DNA of 64,000 nucleotides. It comes from Owenia fusiformis. Taxonomy: Eukaryota; Annelida; Polychaeta; Sabellida; Oweniidae. Positions 10,255 to 22,769 of the stretch are shown here, one piece after another; position 1 is the stretch's first letter, and the number at the start of each line of letters is the position of its first letter. The stretch is from the NCBI GenBank assembly GCA_903813345.2, contig CAIIXF020000012.1:33926572-33990571 (forward strand), given 5' to 3'. The position numbers were made by a program, and so were the translations under genes. Under the pieces are notes generated by a model. That model was not told the origin of the DNA and ran no database searches. It saw only the letters and a program-made list of their open reading frames with translations.

Positions 10255-11165
10255 GGTGGGCATGTGTTTGGTGTGTAGACGAATTCAGAATTTATACGTT
10301 TTGAAAGAACTTTTACATTCATATAAACCGTTTAACCAATTGCATGTAAATATTAAGTTTTTCAATCTATTTTTTTCAAGTGATGTCACATTGTGTCTCT
10401 TGCAATGTATAATATTGTACACTGTATATATATAACTTGCTCCAACTTTGTTTGCTTTTATATGAGAAATAAAATATGTACTAGTGCTACTATCTTGTTT
10501 GTTCTTAAACATGTTAATTTTGAAGGAGCAACATTTCTAAATCATCATCTGGCAGTTTTGGTTTATAATTTCTGAATCTTGGGTTAGAACGTGTGTGTTT
10601 AATATTGGTTTTGAGTGCCTAAAGGCACACTGTACTTCACAGCCGATAAAATGGTGCAAAAAATTCTTCTGGCAGAGTCGCTCCATGGTTTAAAACCTTA
10701 TTTGGTTGTTCTATTTTCGAACTATGCATGAAAGTCTATTCAAAGTCGGCTATTGAACCTTAAAAAGAGATACCTAGACTGAGTATTGAAAGTTGTTCAC
10801 GAGGACTTTCAGTTCATCTTTATTACGATGAACCGGAAGTGAATTTTCGAGTCAAGTAAATGGTGATAAAGTTGTTTTTGTGAAGCGGGGAAGTCACAAC
10901 ATTACAAATATAAATCATAATGAGCATTTGAAGATCATTTAGAAGCATTTAAAATCGAGTCCATGGCAAAACTTGAAGTAATTTAAATATTTCAACACCG
11001 ACTTCAGATTATCGTTGATCAAATTTCTGAATTTGTCCGATATCTGCTGAAATATGGTATGCGTACTTGTGTTGATTGTTAAATTACAAAATAGGTAGGG
11101 TAAAGAATATGTAAAAGTCGTTTGATCTTGTCCCCAGAGCAATATTTTGTTATTTATAGCCCAGA
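10255..11165. other. Noncoding flank shared with 52695-53405 (segmental duplication)
   Basis: The run from GTGTGTAGACGAATTCAGAA to CCCAGAATTCCTTTAA matches the second segment in order, with a gap of about 430 bp relative to copy 2 around 10590-10790. Part of that gap, about 10700-10810, is itself a dispersed repeat that occurs inverted at 57685-57775. No gene was recognised. Confidence 0.65.
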
Positions 11166-13365
11166 ATTCCTTTAATCAAATTTTTGGTATTGAGCTAAAT
11201 ATGTAGTTTTCTTGTTCATTTTAAAATAATAAGTTCAACTTCAAATAAGTCGGGTTTAAACGCATGGATTGCCAAGAAACTCGGGTATATATAACTTTGA
11301 AGCACCATGGTTGTAGTGAACTACAAATCATGTATAACATCGTGGGGAAAAGGTATATTCTTTAATTTTAGAAATTCATCAACTGTGATTGGTTACAATT
11401 CTGACGTCATTGAATATATTAATATCATTATAAATCTAGGCCCCGCCCTTTCGATCGGCAATCAGTGCAAAGTATATCAGAGCATCCTTGTACATAGCAG
11501 AGATGGTCTGAGTATCAGAATGGAAATACAGGGTATTCCAAAAATAACAGGATTGGTGCTGCGCCCCTTTTCCTCAATGAATGCAGTTTGGCATTTAAAG
11601 AAAGTTCAAAATTTATAGAATTTATAGAATATCCAATTGAATCTGGAGAGTCCGTATCCATCAAGTGCTCCCCTGGAATATTATTAAAGCATCATTCAAA
11701 CAATGTGATCTCAATTTTGTGAAAAATTGCCGGGGTACTCTGTTGTCACTTTACCATATCAAACATATAACTAATAGCGCTCCAAAGAAATTTCAATCTT
11801 GCACATGCAGTTCCATTACAAAGGAAGTATATTATGAAAAATCTTTAGCTTCAAGAATATCAGGCCTCCAAGACATCCACTAACGCAATCATCAGTTCTG
11901 ACCTCACGAACTATGTTCCTTCCATCCAAGGAAGCCGGCATGGGCTTAGCAGACACCATTGTAATAATTGTAATTGAGTATTGACTAGAGTAGTTTGACT
12001 TAGAGCACTCTGAAGTAGAGTAGTATTCAAGTGCTGCCATCTTAAAATGCTTTGACAAATATTTTTCTATTAATGGCTATTATCATTATGAATGAATATG
12101 CATGCAAACATAAATACACTGTATTGATACAATAACTTTTGCAGACAAGTGCTGGAAAATGACTATAACAGATTGGGGACACACGCTTGTTGCCCAGTTA
12201 TATCATTAATTCTCAAACGTATCATATGGGAAAGGTACGAGTTTTAACCAAGCCTGGACTTCACAAATGTAACTCCTATAATCTGCCATAGTCAAATTGC
12301 CTTTTTGAATACATATTATGAATAAGAGCTGCTAGAGGTTTTTGAATCTTCTTAGCAAGCATTGGGCTAATAAATGACAAATGTGAGTATGCATTATTCA
12401 ACTCTATATATAGTGATAAAGGAATTGACAACAAATTTAAAATTACCTCCTGTTCAATTTCTAATCAGTTTTATAGATTATATTGATAGATTTAATATCA
12501 CTGAATATGGTATTGCTTGTTGAGGACCACACAACATTACCGTTTATCATTTATGTGAGATTTAAGCAGGGGTCCATTTTAAAGAAATAATCGTTTTAAA
12601 ATATTTCTTGTGAATATATAATAAATAAGTACAAAAAGTATTACTTATTATATATTAAGAGCATAATATAAAATTTCCACTGAAAAATTAGATCACAATG
12701 GAATCCAAGTTCACGGTGGGGGTATAACTCATCAAACATTGTATAATTTTTTAAGCTTATTGTTACAGCCTTATGTTTTTAATTTACTTCTGTTAGTTAG
12801 GATAGTTCTTAGATGAAAAGCTAGTACATTGTTACGTTATGATTAGATTATATCATAAAGGTGTACAAGTATAAATCATGAAAACAGGTTTCATCTTGAT
12901 GTCTACAACCTAATTCGTATCACGCCATGTCACAAATGGGGGGGGGGGGCATTGACCTCCACTTGGGGATCTTTATTACTTATAAGATTTCAATATTACA
13001 ATAATGTCGGTATCATTATAAACAGGCACTAAATAAGTGTAGACTATTATAAATACGTTGACAGAAAATGAGATAACATTTGTGCTCTAAAATCACAATG
13101 ATTGGTATAACTAATCAAATGTTTACTTTTTAAGCTTATTATCATATCCTTACAATTTAAATTGGTTTAAATAGTTATAATTGAATCATTGTATTATCAC
13201 TATTATTACCACCTTGCCGGGAATGTTCAACTAGGGGTATTTCTGCTAGTTTAGAAGGCATTTATAGTGGCGGGCCAATAATGCATTAACGCCCGGCAAT
13301 TTTCCCCGGGAACTGAGATATTGTTCAATGCATATAATTTTTGCTTTTTCAGCCCTGGGCATTAA
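11166..13365. other. Intergenic, no gene recognised
   Basis: AT-rich sequence with short unconvincing frames, the longest at 11307-11618 (103 codons, no recognisable domain). A solitary CAGGGTATTCC end at about 11530 has no partner nearby. A run of ten G is present near 12940. Nothing else is supported. Confidence 0.5.
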
Positions 13366-14241
13366 CAGAGATCACGATAGTTGAAAAAACTTGTTAGCCA
13401 TTGTGGCTAAATCTTCCAAAATATTTTTAGCCAACCAAAATATGAATTAGCCATTTTGAAAAACCGTAAAAAAGGGAATTCGCAATAGAGGTGTCACGGT
13501 CCAAGAAAATTTCGGTACGGTACGGAACGGTACAAATGGTCTCAACACGTTACTTTCGGGACGGGACGGGACAGAATATTAAAAATGATGAAATGTCTGA
13601 TGATGACAGTTTCACTTTCAGTTTCACTTTTCAAAATCATATTCAGGAATAAAAAAACGTCCATTAAAATTGAATGTAAAGCATCTGCCGCGAATGTGAT
13701 CGGCATTTCACATAGTCTGCACGGTGTAATATTACCAATTCGTTTACCTTGTGATATCGGAGTCCCAAAATACTTCCAAACTGCCGACTTTTTCGACTTA
13801 GATGCCGGCTCGATTTTTCAATTTCTTTCCTACATCCGGCATACTGATAATGCACTAGATTTGCGAACGACGATGAAGAAATTTACGAACAAGCATTACC
13901 ATCTACCTGAAATCGCGGGTCCGTTAATAACACTTTTCAATGCAAAGAAGTGTAATCTAGGTACGAGGTAGATCTAAGTGAAAATATTTCAGAACGAAAT
14001 CGGAGGTGTTCCTCGCTATTTATACACGTTTTTATGCATTTTAGTGAAGGAATCTATGTACCGATATTAACCCTTTCTGTCCCATGTCCCGAACCGAAGC
14101 ATCTGGACCGAAATTCGGTCCAATATCGGGAAACCGTGACACCTCTAATTCGCCATAACTGCGAAATACCTTTACATATTTTTCGCCACCTCTTTCGAAA
14201 ATTCGCAATTGGCGAATGGCGAACGTTTACCGTGATCTCTG
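13366..14241. mobile_element. MITE with CAGAGATCACG ends, split by a hAT-like insertion
   Basis: CAGAGATCACG at 13366 pairs with CGTGATCTCTG ending at 14241, and both sides carry GCATTAA (13359-13365 and 14242-14248). Without the nested element at 13486-14147 and its TSD, about 206 bp remain. A 7-8 bp TSD fits a hAT-type MITE. No protein is encoded. Confidence 0.75.
13486..14147. mobile_element. Non-autonomous hAT-like element, TAGAGGTGTCACGGT ends
   Basis: The ends TAGAGGTGTCACGGT and ACCGTGACACCTCTA bound 662 bp. The flanking 8-mers are ATTCGCAA and ATTCGCCA (7 of 8 match), as expected for hAT. The interior has a 128-codon frame (13585-13971) with no recognisable transposase motif, so I do not call it a gene. 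It sits inside the older MITE at 13366-14241. Confidence 0.8.
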
Positions 14242-14589
14242 GCATTAACGGTGGTAATACTAATAATGTCATTTCTGCGGGCAATATTAAACAAATACTG
14301 GATGATCAGGAGCTGGATATGGCAGAAAACCAATTCGAGAAAAAAAGTATTGAGCGAGGCGGTATTAATCTATTTCAATAGAACGTTTGGGTTCTAGCAT
14401 TGCCTCAATGGGATTGTCTATTTTCTACTAAATGAAATAATCTATTACTAAAGTTATGTGCTTGCAGAGATAGCCTGTATCCCAAAAATCATATATACTT
14501 TCACCCCACATCATATCATATGCTTTATTGAGGTTAAAATCTAATTTTATAAATAGTGGAAATAAATTCTTAATTCATCTTAGATTATA

Positions 14590-17500
14590 ATTTAAATGCA
14601 AAAGCCGATTCATAAGTAGATAATTCGTTGTAAACTTCAAAAGTGTCAATATCTAATATTTTTCATTATTATGGACCTCTGTTAAACCCCTCAATGATAA
14701 CTAAACGGTAATGTTGACAGGTCCTCAACAGGTGAAAACGTATGTAGGAATATATGTTTTATCATTTAAACATATCATTTAACAATTGGCGGATCAACGA
14801 AAAACAAGATGATGTTAGAAGAAAGTGAACTAGATGGAACCATTATTTCTTATCATTTGAAATGCAAATCAGACAGACAATCTTAGTTTCACTTAAACAT
14901 ATAAAATCAATATGTCATACTAATAACCTTTCCAAAAATCGATTAATGAGTAGATAATCTGTTGTAAACTTTTAAAAATATCAAAATCTAATATTTTTTT
15001 TACCCCTGTTAAACCCCTCAATAATAAGTAAATGGTAATGTTGACAGGTCATCAACAGGTGAAAATGTATGTAGTAATATATGTTTTATCATTTAAACAT
15101 CAAAACAATTGATAGATCAACAAAAAAGATGATGTTGAAAGATAGTGAACTAAATGGAACCATTGTTTTTAATCATTTTGAATGCAAAATATAATCAGAC
15201 AGACAGACGATATTATTTTCAATTAAACAGATAAAATCAATATGTCATGCTCATAAACTTTCCAAAAGCCGATAAATTAGTACTAGATAATCTGTTGTAA
15301 ACTTCAAAAATATCAAAATCTTATATTTTTGTTGACCCCTGTTAAACCCCTCAATAATAAGGAAACGGTAATATCGACAGGTCCTCAACAGGTGAAAATG
15401 TATGTAGGAATATATGTTTTATCATTTAAACATCAAAACAATATAGATCAACAAAAAATATGATGTTGAAAGATAGTGAACTAAATGGAACCATTGTTTT
15501 TAATCATTTTGAATGCAAAATATAATCAGACAGACGATCTTATTTTTAATTAAACAGATAAAATCAATATGTCATACTAATAAACTTTCCAAAAGCCGAT
15601 TAAAGAATATGTAATCTGCTGTAAACTTCAAAAATATCAAAATCTTATATTTTTGTTGACCCCTGTTAAACCCCTCAATAATAAGTAAACAGTAATGTTG
15701 ACAGGTCCTCAACAGGTGAAAATGTATGTAGTAATATATTTTTTATCATTTAAACATATCAAAACAATTAGGCCATCAGCTTCACCCCAAAATTTAGCTT
15801 ATCGGTACCAAGTTAGGGGAATAATGCTCATAGTGATTTTTGGCAAGGTAAATACCTCCAGAGTAAGAAAATATGTGATAGCATTGCAGGAGTGGTAGCT
15901 TATGGATGTTATCGCCCATTTTTCAAAATGGCTGCTATTGCGCTTTTTACCAAATAAAAGAAATCATATCTTAGTATAATGAGAGGCAAAAACAGTGATT
16001 TAGAAGTCTATTTCTGGGTTTTAGTGGTCAAGGATTTCATTTATGTCAAAATCTAAGTCATCGACAAATTGCTTTATATGGAAATCCAAGATGGCCACCA
16101 AAATGGGTCTCAAAACAAATATGTTACTATTGATATAAGCTAAAAAAGCCCAAAGAACGGTCAAAAAGTGACTTTGGAGACCATGAATAGGTTTTAGAGG
16201 CTGGGGATTTTATTTGTGTCTAAATTTAAGTAATAATATAAATCCTTTATATGAAATTCCAAGATGGCCACCAAAATGAGTGCCAAAATGAATATGTAAA
16301 CTATTTATATAAACTCAAAGAACAGTTAAAAAGTGCTTTTGCAGACCATGATAGGGTTTTAGAGGTTAATACAGATTCCATCCATGGATAAATCTAAGTG
16401 ATTAAAGAATACCTTTATATTTTAAAATGGCTGCCAAGATGGCTGGTAAAATGAATTTATACGCACATAGAAAAGTTAGAAAAGTAATGTACGTAATAGA
16501 CATCTGAAACTAGGTTTCAGGGGAAAATGGTTTCAATTTAGCCTTTACCAAAGTCATCTTAACCTTTCCTCATATTAAACTCCAAAATGGATACCAAAAT
16601 GGCTGCCAAAATGAATATTTACATGTACATACATGTATATCTATAAGCATTAACAGAGGATATTGGCAAGTGATTGTGGTATCTTTGACTTAGTTAACTA
16701 GGATCTAGGGATTGAGGATTTCAGTTATCATTGAAATTTTTTCTTTTTACTTTAATTGTTAAATTGTTGTCTTGATGAAAATCAAAGATGGCTGCCAAAA
16801 TCGCTGCCAAATTGGCTGTTGGTTAAGTTTTTTTCCTATTTTCTAGCTTATTTCTCTCTTTATCTGTTGTAACCTCTTTATTTTTCAGTGTACTTTGTTG
16901 TTTTCATTTTTGTCTTTGTTTTTTGTTTACTTTCTTTTGTTTTCTTTGCTGCCTTTCAATTTTCTTGTTTTATTTGTGTTTTCTCATTTGTGTTGTCTTT
17001 ATTTTTTCATTTTCTTTGTTTTTCTCTTTTTCTTTTTTCTTGGAATTTGAGTCAATTAGAGCTTTCGGGATACACCAAAATTTAACTTGGTCCATTGTCA
17101 AGAGCTGATTCCCAGAGTGCTAAAATACTTATTAACCTTTTTTGGGTGTGTGTTTGTTTGAGATTATTAGAACCAAAGTTGCCTATCTACTCCCAGGTAA
17201 CCTTTGCAAGTCACCCCTTCTTACTCTGTTGATGTTGCTCTTTCTCCTCAGCCTCTGTTGTTGTAATGGAAGTTACATAGTTGGAAAAGTCATAGGAGAA
17301 TAGCAGCAAACTGAAAGCATGAAACTTTGAACCAACTCCCTACATGGCTAAGGTCAATAGCTTTCATTCATTTTTCTAGTTCTCACAGATGCTGTTGATA
17401 TCTTTAAGAAACTCATCAAAATGTTTCCCTAGATATTCAATTCTCTCATCATGGATAGTATGAATAATTGCGCATTAGCTTCCTTTGTATACCACTCAGC

Positions 17501-19050
17501 TGAAAAGGTTCCTTGGATTGGACTAAATACATGCCCAATTGGCCATCATCTAGAGGCAGCTTATAATCTGTGCTCCAGGGAATGACTAGGTCATAACAGT
17601 GATGATGTCCATAAAGGCTTGGCAAGAACGATGTTTTGTGTCATCATTCACTTTGAGACCTCTTTACTTGGACTCTTCTGCTTTCACAATCCAGTTCATT
17701 GCTGCGATGAAGAGGGGACAATTGAGATGGTACATCCCATCAGGGCCATCTTGGATATTCAAATAAATGTATTCCAAAATTACTTATTCTTTTGGCAGCC
17801 ATTTTGGTTGCCATCCTGAATATCCAAATAAAAGAATTATTTGATGACTAAGTTTTAGATATGGTCTCCAAAATCACTTTGAACATATATTAATAGTTAC
17901 ATATTCATTTTGGCAGCCATCTTCGATTTCAACATCAAGTTATTCTTTGATGACTAAGACAATAAAACCATTGATCCCCCTAACACTTTCATGGTCTACA
18001 AAATTAATTTTTATCTGTTGTTTGAGCTTATATCAATACATGTAGTTACATTTTCATTTCGGTGGCCATCTTGGATTTCCAAATAAAGCAATTCTTTGCT
18101 GACTTAAACTTAAATGAGGCATAAATGAAATCCTTGACCGCTAAACCCTTTCACTGTCTACATAATTGCTTTTTATCTGTTCCTTGAGCTTACGTGTATA
18201 TCAATACTGTAATAACATATTCGTTTTGGCACCTATTTTGCGGCCATCTTGGATTTCAATATAAAGTAATTCTTTGATGACATTGCTTTACACATGAATA
18301 AAATCTTTAGACTCTAAAACCTCTTCTAAAACTCTTCTAAATCATGTTGAAATGTTTTTGAGCTTGTATCATAAGTACATATTTGTTTTTGAACCAAATT
18401 TGGTGGCCATCTTGGATTTTCATATGAATTAATGTTTTGATGACTTGGATTTAGGCATAACTCAAATCATTGACCCCTAAAACCCAGAATTAGACCCTAA
18501 AATCACTGATTTTGCCTCTCAGTATGCTTAGATATAACTTCTTTTATTTGGTAGCAAGCGCACCGGCGGCCATTTTGAAAAATAGGTGATAACACCTATT
18601 AAGCTACCACTTCTGCAATGCTATCACATATTTTCTTACTCTAGGGGTCTAGACCTTCCCAAAAATCACCATGGCCATTATTCCCCTGATTTGGTACCGA
18701 CCAACCCCCCAGGCTGATCGCCTAAATTGGCGGATCAACAAAAAACAAGATGATGTTAAAAGAAAGTGAACTAAATGGAACCATTATTTTATTCATTTTG
18801 AATGCAAATATAATCAGACAGGCGATCTTATTTTCGATTAAACAAATAAAATTAATATGTCATACTAATAACCTTCCCAAAAACCGATTCATAAGTAGAT
18901 AATCAAAATCTAATATTTTTTAAATTTTTGTGGACCCCTGTTAAACCTCTAAATAATATGTAAACGGTAATGTTGACGAGTGCTCAACAAGTGAAAACGT
19001 ATGCAGGAATATATGTTTTATCATTTAAACTCATCAAAACGATTGGAGGA
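14590..19050. repeat. Tandem array of about 330-bp units, split by a foldback element
   Basis: Units begin with a GCCGATTCATAAGTAGATAAT-like word at 14600, 14934, 15263 and 15590, and again at about 18880 after the element at 15770-18724. Each includes CCCCTGTTAAACCCCTCAAT and TTGACAGGTCCTCAACAGGTG. Without the inserted element the spacing returns to about 335 bp. No conserved open frame runs through it. Confidence 0.9.
15770..18724. mobile_element. 2.95-kb foldback element with arms of about 1 kb and AATT TSD
   Basis: The left end AGGCCATCAGC and right end GCTGATCGCCTA begin inverted arms that pair over about 15770-16850 and 17735-18724. The same AATT lies on both sides (15766-15769 and 18725-18728), and joining the flanks restores the host repeat unit. 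Each arm is made of diverged units of about 175 bp that include CCAAGATGGCCACCAAAATG. The middle (16850-17730) is T-rich. Frames there (16888-17108, 17619-17819) show low complexity or no known domain. No transposase was recognised. Confidence 0.8.
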
Positions 19051-20457
19051 TGAACAGGAAGAAACAGCTTAATTAAGGCTTATCTGAAAAATTCCATTAT
19101 CACTAATATGGCAATTTCTCTTGTACAATCTCTCTATAAAAGGTATCCCTTAGGAGCGTATAGTGTGGTCATTTAATTAAGAAATGAATTTCACAACTTC
19201 ATCCAAATCAAAGAGTTTGCAAGTTATCTGGTCCAGAGGAGTACCATCATATCTTCCAGTTTCTATACGGAGTTGTAGTGTCCTTGTACTAGTTGTCTTG
19301 TACTAGCCCTACCAACTGCAGGTGGTGGGTGTTTCCAATTCTAACACCTTGTACTTGTCTCAATTCTAACACCTCGTACTTGTCTTATACTTGCCTCACT
19401 AACATGTGGTCGTTGATTCAAATCATGACACCTTGTACTTGCCTTATACTCCCAATATGTTAGTAAGTGATCTATTTTTTTCATATACTCCATAGAAAAA
19501 CTTAATGTATAAATATCCGTCTCCTACATTTCATAGTATTCAGTTTAAACCAACTCGAGCAGATCGAAATCCAACTAATATTCATGTCAGCTCCTTTTCT
19601 TAACAATCTACGACGTACAGGGGTTCATTGTATAACCATTTATGACTTTTAAATATTCTCACCAGCCACGCAACGCCTTTCGACACTTCGTCATCTGCAC
19701 AATTTGTACGTACTCTGTGTGGATGTGTCTAATCATTCAATAAACCAATCCACAACTAAGCAATCCGTACAAACAAACGAACGAGCAAACAAATGGTAGC
19801 GTGGTAAGCTGAACGGCAATATCAAGTAGTGAATCGAATTTGAGCTGAATTTTAAGATAGATTACTGGACTATATGTAAGGTGCTGCCATCTTTGAATAG
19901 ACACAAAAGTTGGAAACACTAATTGAAAAAGAATGATTTGGAACAGAAGGATGAAGTGATCAATATATGGCAGGCTTTTTCAAATATAAGAGTATTTCAC
20001 TGTTGTTTCATCTAAACCATCAATCAATGACTAAAAACAATCAACATGACAAATCAAGTAAAGTTTTAAAGTTTAATTGTAAATAAATAAATAAGATCTG
20101 GTTTTACATCAGTTTTATCAATACAAATTAAAACAATTTACACAAATTACAATTGCTCTTAAAAGCAGAATCTCACTTTAGTCGAACCTGACAAATTACA
20201 AACAAATTACAAAGGTCTTAACTAAGATGGCGACTATATTTCAGCCCTCAAGATCAAAACAATATCGAGCTTTGAGTAAAATCTCACCTGCGCGCTTAGC
20301 ATATAAAAAACTAGGCCAGATCTTCCAGCAAAAAATTACATTATTCTATCAAAGAAAATCAACCAAAATAGATGTTCCAAATAACCAGAGTAAACCCAAT
20401 GTCAAACTCAGTTGACTCTCAGAAGTCAAAGACAGAAAATAAAAATAAATTCCACAG
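19051..20457. other. Intergenic, no gene recognised
   Basis: Contains a short degenerate repeat with ACACCTTGTACTTGTCT words near 19340-19450. A 62-codon frame starts with ATG at 20227. Its product is basic and has no recognisable domain. Nothing else was supportable. Confidence 0.4.
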
Positions 20458-21266
20458 TATATATGCAGTTATGATTAGGGGCAAGCCCAAATTATTAGTC
20501 TATCTACCTTCTCTACAAGTTCAACAACGAAAATTTTGAAAGAATTTAATAATGTCGTTTACACACTGAAAAGTAAAGCAATTTCTCCGGGAATTGGCTG
20601 TGAATTGTAAATAACTATAATTGATACTATGACACTTCAATCTGTGTAATTGCTACACTTACCACCAGTGAATGAAACTCGAAAAACTCCTTCAGCAATT
20701 TAGCCGGACATTTTCAAAAATTCTAAGTCCCGTTGAGATCACGTCTTGTCACGTGATCGATACTTCCCGCGAGATTTGTACTTTTTCGCGCCATAATCTT
20801 TTTCAGAAATGGACTACGAAGTTGATGTAGACGCTGAAAATACTAAAGCTCTTGCGCTTGAAACTCTCTAAAATTGCAGTTTTTATGAAATAACAGGTGT
20901 TCTAGGTACGTTTTTATTTTCAATTTACCTCTAAATTAATCAACCAATCAGACTGCAGATTTTCAAGGTCAACTACCGGAAGTTGAAAAACAGCCCGGTA
21001 AAGTTGTTGTTAACAGAAATCCTTCAGTTTCTTGTCAATTATCATCGATTGGAGCGTATATCGGAAGAAAAACTATCGTGGATAAGAAACACTTATTTAT
21101 TTTTGTCACACAGAGCAAGGGATTAATCGCGGAAACGAGGATTTTCGTGGAGAATCGACCGATAGAAAAAAGGTACTCTGGCAAATAAAAATGTTCGTTG
21201 TTGAACTTGTAGAGAAGGTAGATAGACTCATGATTTGGGCTTGCCCCAAATCATAACTGCATATAG
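20458..21266. mobile_element. MITE with about 75-bp inverted ends (GGGGCAAGCCC)
   Basis: TATGCAGTTATGATTAGGGG and the following CTATCTACCTTCTCTACAAG at the left are repeated inverted at about 21190-21266. The interior (about 650 bp) has a GC-richer island around 20730-20810. That island includes CGCGAGATTTG, TCACGTGAT and GCGCCATAAT. It precedes a short clean frame at 20809-20871. The exact TSD is unclear, possibly TA. Confidence 0.7.
20809..20871 (+). CDS. 20-codon frame inside the MITE, possible captured first exon
   Basis: The ATG follows a GC-rich, promoter-like island and encodes an acidic peptide beginning MDYEVDVDAENTK, then stops. The composition looks coding compared with its surroundings. 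It could be the 5' end of a host gene captured by the element, with the splice site lost. I do not recognise the gene. No domain can be assigned at this length. Confidence 0.2.
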   Translation: MDYEVDVDAENTKALALETL

Positions 21267-21780
21267 ACTTATAATTCAGAATTCACAATATTGTAACAGT
21301 TTGGCCTATTTTTGTGGATAAATGTGGTAGTGTGGCTAATAATAGGCCCCTGTTCAGTAAACAGTGTTTACTTGGTGAGTTACACGGCACACGTTAAACA
21401 CCGTGGCTAGTCGATCTATGTGGATGCAGTCATTTATATGCAATGTATCGTGGGTGCTCGCGTACATTATAGGGAATGGGATCATTGCAAAAATATGACA
21501 GCAAATCGAGGTAAGTGATCTCAGAGTTTCTACTAAACATTGTGACTTGAAATATTGCATACATATTCAATATACATAGTATGACAATGTGTGAAAGTTT
21601 CAGCTACCATATTCCTGTTATAGGTCAGATATATTTGAAAAACATTTCGTAAACGTCAACATATATGTATAAAATGGATGCCACTATGTATCATTTGGAT
21701 TCAGAACGGTAACAAATGGATGCTATAATAATTTATACTTTATCATGATTTATTTACTGATGGACAACTGGCCAGATTTT

Positions 21781-22769
21781 CTTTGTATTCATTGTTTGGA
21801 TAAACATTCCTCATTCAGTAAAGTAATTAGCCACACCATTACAAGACACCCTCATGAAGAATTGAAAATACTATATATAAACCCATCAACTGGAAAATGC
21901 CATTACAGATGAAAAAACGTTGGTTTTATCCCTAATACTGTTAATTTAAAAAACGGGTCCATAACATGTAATGATGACAATGAAAATGTTGAGATTAGGT
22001 ACGCCAATGAAGTGAATTTAGAGCCAAAGACCCATCAACCCACTGGAATACCCACAAATCAAGTTTCATAGCCTTGCCCAAGACGGTCTCTTTTACTTAT
22101 CTTGATTTCTATTATGACCGCCATGTACCCAAGAGAAAGCCACGTGCTTTACCGACCCAATGTTTTTGTCGGTAAAATTTGACCAATCAACGACAACCCT
22201 ACATCGCCGGACTACATGGACTAGGTCTTTGTGCATTCCATCGAAAATTCAGTTTTGATTTTCAATCAACATTGAATTGGATGATTTCATTCATACGAGT
22301 ATTAATGACTGCTTACATTCCAATGTACATTTAATAACATAATATATTGTAACTCTCAAGAAACACTCTATCAGATCAGATAACGTTTTGATTGGTCAAT
22401 CAGCCTGAAGTCACACGTCGTGTCCATGCAATCTTGTCAATTAATAAGGTTTTGCGATGCCCTTAGGTAGCGTAGGTATTATGGGAATCTCAGAACCGCT
22501 GAATAACATAATATCAGCGACGATGCATTGGATTGTACAAGGTGGTAATAATTCAAAATCAGATAAGTAAATAAATACCGACTTGGGCAAGGCTACAAGT
22601 TTCAGAGCCATTAACATTCCTTAAAAGTGACAATGAGCAGCCAACAGATGGACCATCCGTAAATCTTAATGATTTTGTCAGCTCAGCAGAACGAGCCTAC
22701 AGATTCCTTGAAACAAATGACCCAAATCTAAGAATAATATTATATATTTCCAATTTTTTGAAATCGTGG
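21781..22769 (+). pseudogene. Unknown coding remnant, interrupted by a MITE and one stop
   Basis: From 21781 the frame reads a CIHCLDKH motif (a possible small zinc-binding knuckle), then SFSKVISHTITRHPHEE, an in-frame TGA at 21910, and later GIPTNQVS just before the MITE. When the MITE (22069-22595) and one copy of its 9-bp TSD are discounted, the same frame resumes with EPLTFLKSDNE and stays open to YISNFLKSW. It then meets TAA within GTG|GTAAGTGG. That is also a good splice donor, so the segment may be an exon. I recognise no family. It lies between inverted arms (21354-21480 and 23275-23370), so it may belong to a DNA transposon and not to a host gene. Confidence 0.45.
22069..22595. mobile_element. 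MITE with TAGCCTTGCCCAAG ends and perfect 9-bp TSD
   Basis: TAGCCTTGCCCAAGACGGT at the left pairs with ACCGACTTGGGCAAGGCTA at the right. CAAGTTTCA lies on both sides (22060-22068 and 22596-22604) without mismatch, so the insertion is fairly recent. The element is 527 bp and encodes no clear protein. The 9-bp TSD suggests a Mutator-like origin, but the ends differ from the AAGGAGGATTG family. Confidence 0.85.

Noticed and set aside
11307-11618. 103-codon + strand frame
   Set aside because: Composition follows the AT-rich background, no domain is visible, and it overlaps an unpaired CAGGGTATTCC transposon-like end.
13585-13971. 128-codon frame inside the hAT-like element
   Set aside because: No transposase or other domain motif is visible, and the element is short and non-autonomous.
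16888-17108. Two overlapping + strand frames rich in Phe/Leu/Val
   Set aside because: They arise from a T-rich low-complexity stretch in the middle of the foldback element; hydrophobicity is a by-product of poly-T.
20227-20415. 62-codon frame beginning MATIFQPSRSKQYRAL
   Set aside because: Starts with ATG in a plausible context, but it is short, has no recognisable domain and no splice or repeat context to support it.
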